Part shown: piece after piece, positions 8,739 through 16,026 of the stretch
How the letters are laid out: each line of letters begins with the position of its first letter
Position numbering within the stretch: position 1 is the stretch's first letter
Source: an uncultured Lachnospiraceae bacterium
GTDB taxonomy: Bacteria; Bacillota; Clostridia; Lachnospirales; Lachnospiraceae
Assembly: GCA_902761225.1 (NCBI GenBank)
Contig: CACWJQ010000039.1
Span: 1 to 33,956, forward strand
Reading direction: 5' to 3'
DNA: 33,956 bases
The notes under the pieces: model-generated
The model's input: only the letters and a program-made list of their open reading frames with translations
The model's database searches: none
Told to the model about the DNA's origin: nothing
Position numbers and translations under genes: made by a program

Positions 8739-9989
8739 TTATCCGGGAAGGGATACGAGTTTTTCAACAGCCTTTCCGGCGGCTTCTTCATCATCCAGAT
8801 ACCCGTAAGCTGCTTTATTCCCGTATTTTCTCAAAAGGTCATCATCATAGATCAGTCCAAGCACTGTATCCGCCACAGACTCGGGGTCAAATGCACAGAG
8901 CAGCCCGTCAATGCCTTCGGTTATCTGTTCTCTGTTACCGCTGCAGTCAGATGCTATAACCGCCTTTCCAAGGATCCTGGCTTCCTGTATCGCAATGCTC
9001 TTTCCCTCATACCCTGTGACATGCACATACAGATCGGCTCCTGCGATATAGGGATACGGATTATCCACAGCCCCGCACAAGATAAAATCATTCTCAAGAC
9101 CGTATCTTCTGATGCATTCCGTAAGGAACTTCCTTCTGTCTCCGTCACCGATCAGATACCATCTTACAGGCTTTAGATCCGGTCTGCCCTTCAGTTTATC
9201 CACTATAATCTTCATGGCTTCGATGGATACTTCAAAGGATTTCTGATCGGTGAGACGTCCGACCGTTACGATCCTCCTGCCATCAAAACCGTCGTTAAAA
9301 CCATGTCCCTTCTCAGACATTGCGATAATGCGGTCCCTGTCGATAAGATTTGGGAACACTTCCGTGATACTGCTCTTTTCCGGATACACCTTTAAGAAGG
9401 AATCCCTCACTTCAGCAGAGACAGTAAATATCCTGTCCATATGGTCATAACAATCAAGATCAAGCTTTCTGTTATAACCGGCCCGCACATAATCCACATG
9501 CACGAATGCAGCCTTAATGTCCGCATTTACATGATCTGCCGCATAATAAGTCGATCCGCCTTCAAGAAATGCCACGGCAAGATCGTAATGTTCATTAAAA
9601 ATTTCAGAGGTATCTGACAGCACTCTCCACATCAGCTTATCTGCCCTGACTTTACCATCTGCGATCATGGACAAGGCATTACGAAGAAGGTATGAAAAGT
9701 GCCTGATCATTCCGCCTTTTTGGATCAGCGCGGCGGTACAGGTTTTTCTTAAGATCTTCCTTCCATCATCTGTCAGTACGGATACATTACTGATATTCCG
9801 GTTAAGCACCCTGACGCCTGCGGGAAGCTCGTCCCACATATCCCCCTGAGAGGTTATAACATACAGACTTATATCATATAACCCTTCATATTCTCCGCTC
9901 AGGAGCTTTTTAAGAAGGGTTATCATAGCAGTCTCGGCGCCGGCACGGCTGAGGGTATTTATAACAAATAAGATTTTTTTCTTATCCAC
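8739..9989 (-). CDS. GT4 family glycosyltransferase (GT-B fold)
   Basis: 416 residues. The N-terminus KILFVINTLSRAGAETAMIT is the classic GT4 opening. The C-terminal half has VGRLTDQKSFEVSIEAMKII and the nucleotide-sugar site YEGKSIAIQEARILGKAVIA, in which two Glu residues are spaced E-x7-E. It begins with GTG, supported by AAGGAA at good spacing upstream, and follows the DUF2304 gene by 16 bp. There are no membrane segments, so it is a cytoplasmic enzyme. The sugar donor cannot be read from sequence. It is distinct from PelF encoded in the same operon and probably acts on a side chain or on the lipid-linked unit handled by the flippase. Confidence 0.88.
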   Translation of the reverse strand: MDKKKILFVINTLSRAGAETAMITLLKKLLSGEYEGLYDISLYVITSQGDMWDELPAGVRVLNRNISNVSVLTDDGRKILRKTCTAALIQKGGMIRHFSYLLRNALSMIADGKVRADKLMWRVLSDTSEIFNEHYDLAVAFLEGGSTYYAADHVNADIKAAFVHVDYVRAGYNRKLDLDCYDHMDRIFTVSAEVRDSFLKVYPEKSSITEVFPNLIDRDRIIAMSEKGHGFNDGFDGRRIVTVGRLTDQKSFEVSIEAMKIIVDKLKGRPDLKPVRWYLIGDGDRRKFLTECIRRYGLENDFILCGAVDNPYPYIAGADLYVHVTGYEGKSIAIQEARILGKAVIASDCSGNREQITEGIDGLLCAFDPESVADTVLGLIYDDDLLRKYGNKAAYGYLDDEEAAGKAVEKLVSLPG

Positions 9990-10005
9990 TTACATTCCTT
10001 TTTTG

Positions 10006-10422
10006 TCAGCCGTTCTTATTGTCATCTTCAACACTTTCGGATATATTCTCTTCGCTTTTCCTGATCTTCTCTAATTCTTCCCTTATCTCATCCTTTTCCT
10101 GCGTAAGAAGAGTCAGTCTTATCGCAAGTTCCGTATTTTTTCTCATCAGTTCGGATATGGCACGGGAGAAAAACAGGGCTATGTACACAAGGAGAAAGAA
10201 AATGATAAGTATGATCACAAAGCTGACGGGACTAATGAGGGCGGACAGTCTTGAGGGCCTGATGATACACCCGCCAATGATGGTGAGTACCGATACCAGT
10301 CCCCACATAAGGCAGAAAGATTCCGTCATACGGCGCTTTGCAAGAGAAAACACCGCATCGCCCAGCAGAAATACTCCAACGATTATAATGACCGCTTTCA
10401 GAATAATGCCCATGGAATTCAT
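10006..10422 (-). CDS. DUF2304 family small membrane protein
   Basis: 138 residues. Three hydrophobic segments (about 7-21, 37-53 and 62-85) are followed by a charged, coiled-coil-like tail rich in Glu and Lys (about 90-138). Size, topology and the motif RRMTESFCLMWGLVSV match DUF2304 proteins, which are commonly encoded beside GT2 polyprenyl-phosphate glycosyltransferases and are thought to act in lipid-linked sugar supply. The gene starts 8 bp after pelG and precedes the GT4 gene by 16 bp. No enzymatic motif is present. Function is by association only. Confidence 0.75.
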   Translation of the reverse strand: MNSMGIILKAVIIIVGVFLLGDAVFSLAKRRMTESFCLMWGLVSVLTIIGGCIIRPSRLSALISPVSFVIILIIFFLLVYIALFFSRAISELMRKNTELAIRLTLLTQEKDEIREELEKIRKSEENISESVEDDNKNG

Positions 10423-10430
10423 AGATATTA

Positions 10431-11885
10431 TTACTTCTCTTTCTTCTCTGTGCGGGGGTAAACCTTATTGGAAGGCATCTCCCCATCCTTTCGCTTCATA
10501 AGTGTTCCGGTGCAGAAAATATGTACATCAAGTGTGCGCTCGATCTTTCTGAGTCTGAAATATGCGGTGGTCCATCCTGCAAGAGTTCCCAGCACCAGGC
10601 CAAGTCCGAACCAGACAGGGGGAAGTTCCTTGGAAATGATGGCTCCTGCAAGTGTTGTCAGCACAAACACCAGTGCAGTAAGTACCGCTCCGCTGAAATC
10701 ATTAAAGTAATACAGGAATATTATCGCTGCATACATAATGAACAGGATAAAATAGCCGGCGGTAAGACAGGGATAGATCCTAAGCACCAGACCTCCGAAA
10801 CCGAGTCTCGGCAGGAAGATCATGGCCAGGAAGAACACCACGACAGTAACTATGAACTGGATACGTACAAGATTCAGAAGTTCGTCTGCAAGCTGTTCAA
10901 ACATTCTGAGCTTGGCATTTCTTATATCCATTCCTCTTCCGCCTGTAACTGCCTCGGAATAGTTCTTATATCTTTCATGGAAATACATCTCGACTCTTGA
11001 GATAAAAATAACGCTGGCCGAAATGTTGGTGAACATCGCAAGGCATGTTGCCATATCATAAGCAGGCATACATATAAAACTCTTCACCACCACTATCCTC
11101 ATATCCGTTGTCCAAAAGACAAAATTATGAATATATAGTCCGAGGATATAAAGGAAATTGGTGACTATCAGACCTTTGTACTTCTTCAGGTAATTGAATA
11201 CCTCTTTGTACTTCCCGCTGTTTTCCCTGAAATAGCTTCTGATCAGCGCATACTCAAGACTGGCTATGATCATAAAGCCGATATCAAGGGAAACGACCAT
11301 GGCGTATATCACGTTCATTCCGAACAGATATACAAGAATAAGGGACAGGACCACGGTTATTGTCATTCCTATGATAAAGAACAGGGAGATCCTTTTATAA
11401 ACCTTGCATATCGACAGATACAGCATGGAATAAAATACTATCATCAGTGACATGTATCCGAAAAAGCTGATAAATACAAAGACCGGATCCACTTCTCCGA
11501 CAAAATACTCATGAAGGCAGAAAGGAACACCTACGATAAAACTGAGTATGGCGTTCATGCTTAAGCCAACATAGTAACAGGGCATTATGCTGTCATATTC
11601 GTCATAATAGATTATATCCGACAGATACTTGGATAATACCGCATTAAACGGCGCCGCTGTCAGCAGACTGAATATGAATATATAGAGAACCGTACATGAA
11701 AACAGCTCTCTTGAAGCATATCCCGCGTTGGAGTAGCCAAGCCACTTCTGCATCAGTATAACCGCAAGGATGACCACTATCATGGGTGCTATGGATACAA
11801 CGGTTGAATAACCCACGCCCCATATTCCCGTGGCGATAGTGCGCTTGCTGTATATCTTATTAAGTTTGACACCTATTCCTGCCAC
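10431..11885 (-). CDS. pelG: PelG-like inner-membrane protein of Pel exopolysaccharide synthesis
   Basis: 484 residues with about 12 membrane segments. The start region GIGVKLNKIYSKRTIATGIW, then GYSTVVSIAPMIVVI, and the motif FSLLTAAPFNAVLSKYLSDI are hallmarks of PelG. PelG is a MOP/MATE-like protein that works with PelF, PelD and PelE to polymerise and export Pel, a partly deacetylated alpha-1,4-N-acetylgalactosamine-rich polymer. It begins with GTG (11883-11885), 5 bp after the old pelF stop codon. Length is normal for the family and I see no damage. Because PelG needs a working PelF, the lesion in the neighbouring gene bears directly on whether this system is active. Confidence 0.9.
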   Translation of the reverse strand: MAGIGVKLNKIYSKRTIATGIWGVGYSTVVSIAPMIVVILAVILMQKWLGYSNAGYASRELFSCTVLYIFIFSLLTAAPFNAVLSKYLSDIIYYDEYDSIMPCYYVGLSMNAILSFIVGVPFCLHEYFVGEVDPVFVFISFFGYMSLMIVFYSMLYLSICKVYKRISLFFIIGMTITVVLSLILVYLFGMNVIYAMVVSLDIGFMIIASLEYALIRSYFRENSGKYKEVFNYLKKYKGLIVTNFLYILGLYIHNFVFWTTDMRIVVVKSFICMPAYDMATCLAMFTNISASVIFISRVEMYFHERYKNYSEAVTGGRGMDIRNAKLRMFEQLADELLNLVRIQFIVTVVVFFLAMIFLPRLGFGGLVLRIYPCLTAGYFILFIMYAAIIFLYYFNDFSGAVLTALVFVLTTLAGAIISKELPPVWFGLGLVLGTLAGWTTAYFRLRKIERTLDVHIFCTGTLMKRKDGEMPSNKVYPRTEKKEK

Positions 11886-11890
11886 TTGTA

Positions 11891-11956
11891 TTACCTTTCC
11901 TTATACAATCTGCCATACAGTTCGGAATACTTTTCCCTCATGGATTCAACCTTCTT
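11891..11956 (-). pseudogene. Orphaned, out-of-frame C-terminal tail of PelF
   Basis: Reading the frame shifted relative to pelF gives 21 codons ending in TAA (11891-11893), including MREKYSELYGRLYKER. An amphipathic helix with Y-x-x-LY near the end is how PelF/GT4 proteins usually finish. The stop lies 5 bp before the pelG start, the spacing expected for the original pelF. At the junction the sequence GGTGAAGAAGGT can be read as G-E-E-G in the upstream frame and V-K-K-V in the downstream frame, suggesting recombination between two short GTGAAGAAGGT-like repeats. Confidence 0.7.
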
Positions 11957-13166
11957 CACCGTAGAGCAGGGCTGAACAGTTACCTACATCGGTTGCGATC
12001 ACAGGCTTTCCCGCCGCAAAGCTCTCAAGGATCGTAAGAGGCTGTCCTTCAGAGATACTTGTAAGGATAGTCATATCCATTCTTCCAAGGTAATCCTTTA
12101 CATTGATCCTTCCGGTAAATAGAACATCCTTTACGCCAAGGTCCCTGACAAGCTCATAGCATTCACGTGCATATACCTCATCTTCATCCACAGGTCCCAT
12201 GATAAAGAGTCTGAGATTCGGAACCCTCTCCTTGGCATATGCAAATGCCTGTATCATTGTCTTAACATCTTTGATGGGAGTTACACGGAGCACAGCACCT
12301 ATCTGGATCTTATTGAGTTCATCCTCATGCTTTCCCGGAAGATTCTCGAAATTCTCCACAACGATACCGTTTGGCGTAACTTCCGTCTTATATTCAGGGC
12401 ATCCCAGATCTATCTGCAGCTCCCTTGCATGTCCGTACAGCGAAGTCACTATGTTGGCACTGTCATAGGCAAGCCTGGACATCTTCCTGAACTGATCTAT
12501 CCAGATACTCTTATATATTCCGCCTACCCATGAAGCCTTCAGTATCTCTTCTTCTCTTTCTCTCGTATATATACCGTGCTCGGATACAATGAGAGGACTT
12601 CTGTAGCGGTGCTTAGCCATTCCTCCGATGATACCTGCATAACCGGTAGCAACGCAGTGATAGATATCTGCTCTCGGAATCTCGGTTCCAAGTATCAAAA
12701 ACAGCGGCAGATATATCGACCTCATGGTCCAGAGGAAATCCGAGAATACTATCTGTGAGTATTCCTTATCATAGAATTCTTCAACGATATGGAAGAAATC
12801 TTCACCCATCAGAAGTGCATCGATCGAGATATCATTATCCGCAAAAAGATCAAAGATGACTTTCCATTCCGCATTCTGTCCCATGACAATGCTGCGGAGG
12901 GCCCTGTACTGTGCAGTACTGAGCTTTACCTTCTTCTTTTTCTTCTTGCCCGCATTCCAGTCATAGTCATCCAGATATGCCTCATAGACTGCCGTTACAT
13001 TCTTAGGCAGCTCGTAAGCGAATTTCCCGCTTCCGTCACGGTTCGAAATGATCGCAAGTATCTCGAACTCGTCATTTGGAAAAGCGTTTATCATGCTGTT
13101 TATCCAGCCCGAAACGCCTCCGACCACATATGGATAACATCCTTCAGCAACAATACAAATCTTCAT
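11946..13166 (-). CDS. pelF: PelF glycosyltransferase, truncated by a frame-shifting deletion at the C-terminus
   Basis: 406 residues, GT4-like. The N-terminus KICIVAEGCYPYVVGGVSGW is diagnostic of PelF, the cytoplasmic UDP-HexNAc-using Pel glycosyltransferase. The active-site segment EGQPLTILESFAAGKP holds the E-x7-E pair (E373, E381). The frame ends seven codons after ATDVGNCSALL, at ...YGEEG-stop. In PelF proteins this point is normally followed by about 60-80 more residues (a GxGxV-type strand and the terminal helices that fold back on the N-domain). The expected very end of PelF is present just downstream but in another frame (see 11891-11956). The result is an internal deletion whose length is not a multiple of three. 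The first ~400 residues look intact. A weak ribosome site (AGGGTG) precedes the ATG. The product is probably impaired. Confidence 0.88.
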   Translation of the reverse strand: MKICIVAEGCYPYVVGGVSGWINSMINAFPNDEFEILAIISNRDGSGKFAYELPKNVTAVYEAYLDDYDWNAGKKKKKKVKLSTAQYRALRSIVMGQNAEWKVIFDLFADNDISIDALLMGEDFFHIVEEFYDKEYSQIVFSDFLWTMRSIYLPLFLILGTEIPRADIYHCVATGYAGIIGGMAKHRYRSPLIVSEHGIYTREREEEILKASWVGGIYKSIWIDQFRKMSRLAYDSANIVTSLYGHARELQIDLGCPEYKTEVTPNGIVVENFENLPGKHEDELNKIQIGAVLRVTPIKDVKTMIQAFAYAKERVPNLRLFIMGPVDEDEVYARECYELVRDLGVKDVLFTGRINVKDYLGRMDMTILTSISEGQPLTILESFAAGKPVIATDVGNCSALLYGEEG

Positions 13167-13253
13167 CTTTCACCCTATCATCAGGATTTCCGGTTTACAG
13201 AGCTTTACAAGATCACATCACAAGTCATATTTTACGATACCTGCCACAAAAAC

Positions 13254-15119
13254 TCAGAACGGATTCTCATATGTATATACTTCATCCGAATCACGAAGTG
13301 TTATCTCCGCTCTGTCACCTGTCATGTGTATCAGATATGCATCCTTCTCTATCAGCTTCCAGTCACCGCCCGTCATTCCTTCAACCTGCTGCTCATGAGT
13401 CCTTAGCAGGAACCAGCATTCATCGTAGGCTTTATCGGTGAACAATGTGATCTTCACATTTTCATCTTCCCTCTGATAATATGTCTCGTAATCAAGGGAA
13501 AGCATCTTTCTGATCCTGTAATCACTCTCCGAAAGAGTTGTCTGCTCAAAGAGGGAGAATCTGTGCCAGTAGGTAGAGATATTACTGCTGATGAGATCGA
13601 AATAATTCTCCCATTCATCATCCTCATTATCAGGCCTGAAAGCATTGTTCATGCTTATCATAAGAGACGAATACCCGACAGATGTATTGAGGCTTCTTGC
13701 AAGCAGATCCCTGCTGTAGGAATATCTGGTGGCATCCTGTGTAATGCTCTGGAATGTAATATCATCATTAAGATAATAAAACAGTTCATCAGTGTCTCCG
13801 GGACCTGCGACCGAAACTATTCCGTCAAAGAGCCCGCTTTCTGGTGACTGACGAAGTGCGTCAACCGCCTCTGAAAGACTGTCCACATATGCGGTCCTGA
13901 AGTTATATTCCACCGAAGGATCGTTATAGAATTCCGAATCGAATACCATCTTCGAGATGAGATCATCATCAGTTCCGGTATACCTGAGAGAACGACCGGC
14001 TTCTCCCGATAAGCTTCCGATCTCTTCAAGATAGAAATCCAGATGTTCCGTATCAAGAGCGGCATCATCATCCATATCGTACCTTGTTCTTATCAGGAAG
14101 GTGGGAACTATCTGATTTCTCTCCGAAACAGATACTATTCCCGGGAAGAATATATCTCTCTGGACACCATTGGAGTCCCTGTAATAGAGCTCCTGCATAA
14201 CATCACTCTGCTCATCGGACATACCCGGTATATCGATAAACAGGGAAGTCTGGGCATTGACCACAGGATACAATGCAAAATCCGCACTCTCATAAAGGAT
14301 CAGATCCAACATCCCGAGTCCCGCAAGCGACTTCAGATAATCTCCGTTAACGGCAAATACTTTGGTCTTGCCTCCGCTGAACCTCCACATTATCCTGGGA
14401 AAACTCTCGCGGTCAGCTTTGCTCTCATCAAGCAATCCGACCATATATGACTTGGAGCCTTCCGCAGTCACATACCACGGCATTCTCAGATCAAGATCCT
14501 GGAATTCTTTCTCCTGATCGTTCTCAGCCTTATATACAGCTTCTCCGCCGACAAATGCTCCCTCGAAAATCCTTATGCCCTGTACGGTAACTTCCTCAGC
14601 CATTATCTTTGTTATACCCAGAAGATTCTTTAGCTGTTCATTATTGCGGATCACCTGCACCGGAGGAAGTGTAAGGAATACAACGGTGGTACCCTTTCTG
14701 AGATAACTGTTAAGAGTGGACATATAACAGCCTGTACTGAGGGATTCTCCGTCTATAAGGATCATATAATCATGGCTGTGATCCATTGTGCTGTACAAAG
14801 GCAATATGTCATAAAATGTCAGAGGTGCCTTTATAAGCTTGCACCACTGCTTAACTGTTACAGCAGCTTCCGAATCGGGACTTCCGATAAAGATAATGTT
14901 GCGGGCTGCGGATACACCGATATTCTCTTCACCCGTCACATCAGGTGAAAAAACCACATCCTGACTCCATTCATCGGCATGGGCCGGCAGCACGATGTCC
15001 TCGTAGAAATCATTATTGTTCTGATTAACATGGCTGCGCATTACCTGTGAGAACTGACACAGGAAGAACACAACGAACATCATCAGGATTATTGCAAAGA
15101 AATTTCGTCTTGATACCAT
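13254..15119 (-). CDS. DUF2194-like, PelA-related membrane-anchored protein of the Pel locus
   Basis: 621 residues: one N-terminal membrane anchor (about 8-27, FFAIILMMFVVFFLCQ), so the bulk is extracytoplasmic. A Rossmann/flavodoxin-like segment follows (NIIFIGSPDSEAAVTVKQWC to about 165), then a long domain to the C-terminus (LFIDIPGMSDEQSD onward) that I assign to DUF2194. Position between pelE and pelF is where Gram-positive loci carry pelA-type genes (hydrolase/deacetylase). I find no N-terminal GH barrel and no H-x3-H metal motif of CE4 deacetylases in the C-terminal region, so catalytic deacetylation is doubtful. The ATG has a good site (GGTGAAGGTGTA) and lies 7 bp after pelE. A role in handling the nascent polymer outside the membrane is inference. 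Confidence 0.6.
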   Translation of the reverse strand: MVSRRNFFAIILMMFVVFFLCQFSQVMRSHVNQNNNDFYEDIVLPAHADEWSQDVVFSPDVTGEENIGVSAARNIIFIGSPDSEAAVTVKQWCKLIKAPLTFYDILPLYSTMDHSHDYMILIDGESLSTGCYMSTLNSYLRKGTTVVFLTLPPVQVIRNNEQLKNLLGITKIMAEEVTVQGIRIFEGAFVGGEAVYKAENDQEKEFQDLDLRMPWYVTAEGSKSYMVGLLDESKADRESFPRIMWRFSGGKTKVFAVNGDYLKSLAGLGMLDLILYESADFALYPVVNAQTSLFIDIPGMSDEQSDVMQELYYRDSNGVQRDIFFPGIVSVSERNQIVPTFLIRTRYDMDDDAALDTEHLDFYLEEIGSLSGEAGRSLRYTGTDDDLISKMVFDSEFYNDPSVEYNFRTAYVDSLSEAVDALRQSPESGLFDGIVSVAGPGDTDELFYYLNDDITFQSITQDATRYSYSRDLLARSLNTSVGYSSLMISMNNAFRPDNEDDEWENYFDLISSNISTYWHRFSLFEQTTLSESDYRIRKMLSLDYETYYQREDENVKITLFTDKAYDECWFLLRTHEQQVEGMTGGDWKLIEKDAYLIHMTGDRAEITLRDSDEVYTYENPF

Positions 15120-15126
15120 TACACCT

Positions 15127-16026
15127 TCACCTGAAAACCCTTATAAATTCAAGGGTTTCTCTGTCAACTACAACGGGTGACTTTTTAAGTTCTTCCACCA
15201 CTTCGAAAAACTTCTCTTTCTCATGGATGTTAAAATACAGCTTCATGCGGCAGGTATAAGCAGGAAGAGATTCAGGGAACATCTCTGCGCAGCGGTTGCA
15301 CCACATTTCGCACTTTTGATACTCTTCGATCTCCAGCAGCCTGAGACATACAGCTTCAAAATAGGATATCTGCATGGACTGTCTTGATTCGGAATAGATC
15401 ACGGAACATATCTCCTCCATAATACGGACATAGTTCCTCTGCTCTATATCGGTGAAAACCCTTTGCTGAAGTATCTCGTTCATATAGCTTATGGCAGCTT
15501 CAGCAGCAATGATCTTCTTTTCGGGCTCCTCGCGCATTGTCCTGCGATATTTTTCAACAGTGACCCTGAACTCATTCAGGGCATCCTGGAGAACCGATGC
15601 GGCATAGTGTGCGGTTTCGGTATCTTCACTGTTCAGTGCCAAGGATATGGAATTAAGAGTCTTCTGAATGTCACCGCGTACAACATTCATCATAAGTCCT
15701 CGAAGATCCTTTTCATTGGTTATGGCTATGGCTTCTTCGATGGATACGAGATTCCTCTCTCTGTCCTCCTCGGCATGGAATGTCTGCTTCACCTTGTCCT
15801 TACTGAATATGACATCTTCGAGGTCCACAGGTTCCGAGAAAAAGAATTTGAAAAAAATGTAGGAAAGCAGATAATAAACCGGACCGAGCACAGGGCAGCA
15901 CAGCATCACGATAAAAATGTGATAAGCCGATTTCTGCTGTTTCCTGCGGTTCAGTACGAGGAAAATGACAGAGACTATGATATTGATCACAAAAATGACT
16001 ATCAGGGCAATCGCACGGCCTGTCAT
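15127..16026 (-). CDS. pelE: PelE-like membrane/TPR protein
   Basis: 299 residues. Two N-terminal membrane segments (about 5-24 and 36-62) are followed by a cytoplasmic all-helical region, about 90-299, with TPR-like helix pairs (YFEAVCLRLLEIEEYQKCEM, then AYTCRMKLYFNIHEKEKFFE). This is the layout of PelE, which bridges PelD to the PelF/PelG synthase in the inner membrane. The start ATG overlaps the stop of the SDR-PelD gene (ATGA), as expected for subunits made in equal amounts, and the DUF2194-like gene follows 7 bp later. Sequence conservation in PelE is low, so the call rests on topology, helical repeats and position. Confidence 0.75.
   Translation of the reverse strand: MTGRAIALIVIFVINIIVSVIFLVLNRRKQQKSAYHIFIVMLCCPVLGPVYYLLSYIFFKFFFSEPVDLEDVIFSKDKVKQTFHAEEDRERNLVSIEEAIAITNEKDLRGLMMNVVRGDIQKTLNSISLALNSEDTETAHYAASVLQDALNEFRVTVEKYRRTMREEPEKKIIAAEAAISYMNEILQQRVFTDIEQRNYVRIMEEICSVIYSESRQSMQISYFEAVCLRLLEIEEYQKCEMWCNRCAEMFPESLPAYTCRMKLYFNIHEKEKFFEVVEELKKSPVVVDRETLEFIRVFR

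Noticed and set aside
12936-12957. Lys-rich run (codons AAG/AAA) in PelF as a frameshift site
   Set aside because: The frame continues cleanly on both sides with normal PelF sequence, so it is just a basic loop.
12789-13406. 205-codon plus-strand open frame across the 3' half of the DUF2194-like gene and pelF
   Set aside because: Shadow of the minus-strand genes; composition is unlike a real protein and no ribosome site is seen. The same holds for the long antisense frames at 5657-6178, 15463-16032, 18170-18853 and 24540-25070.
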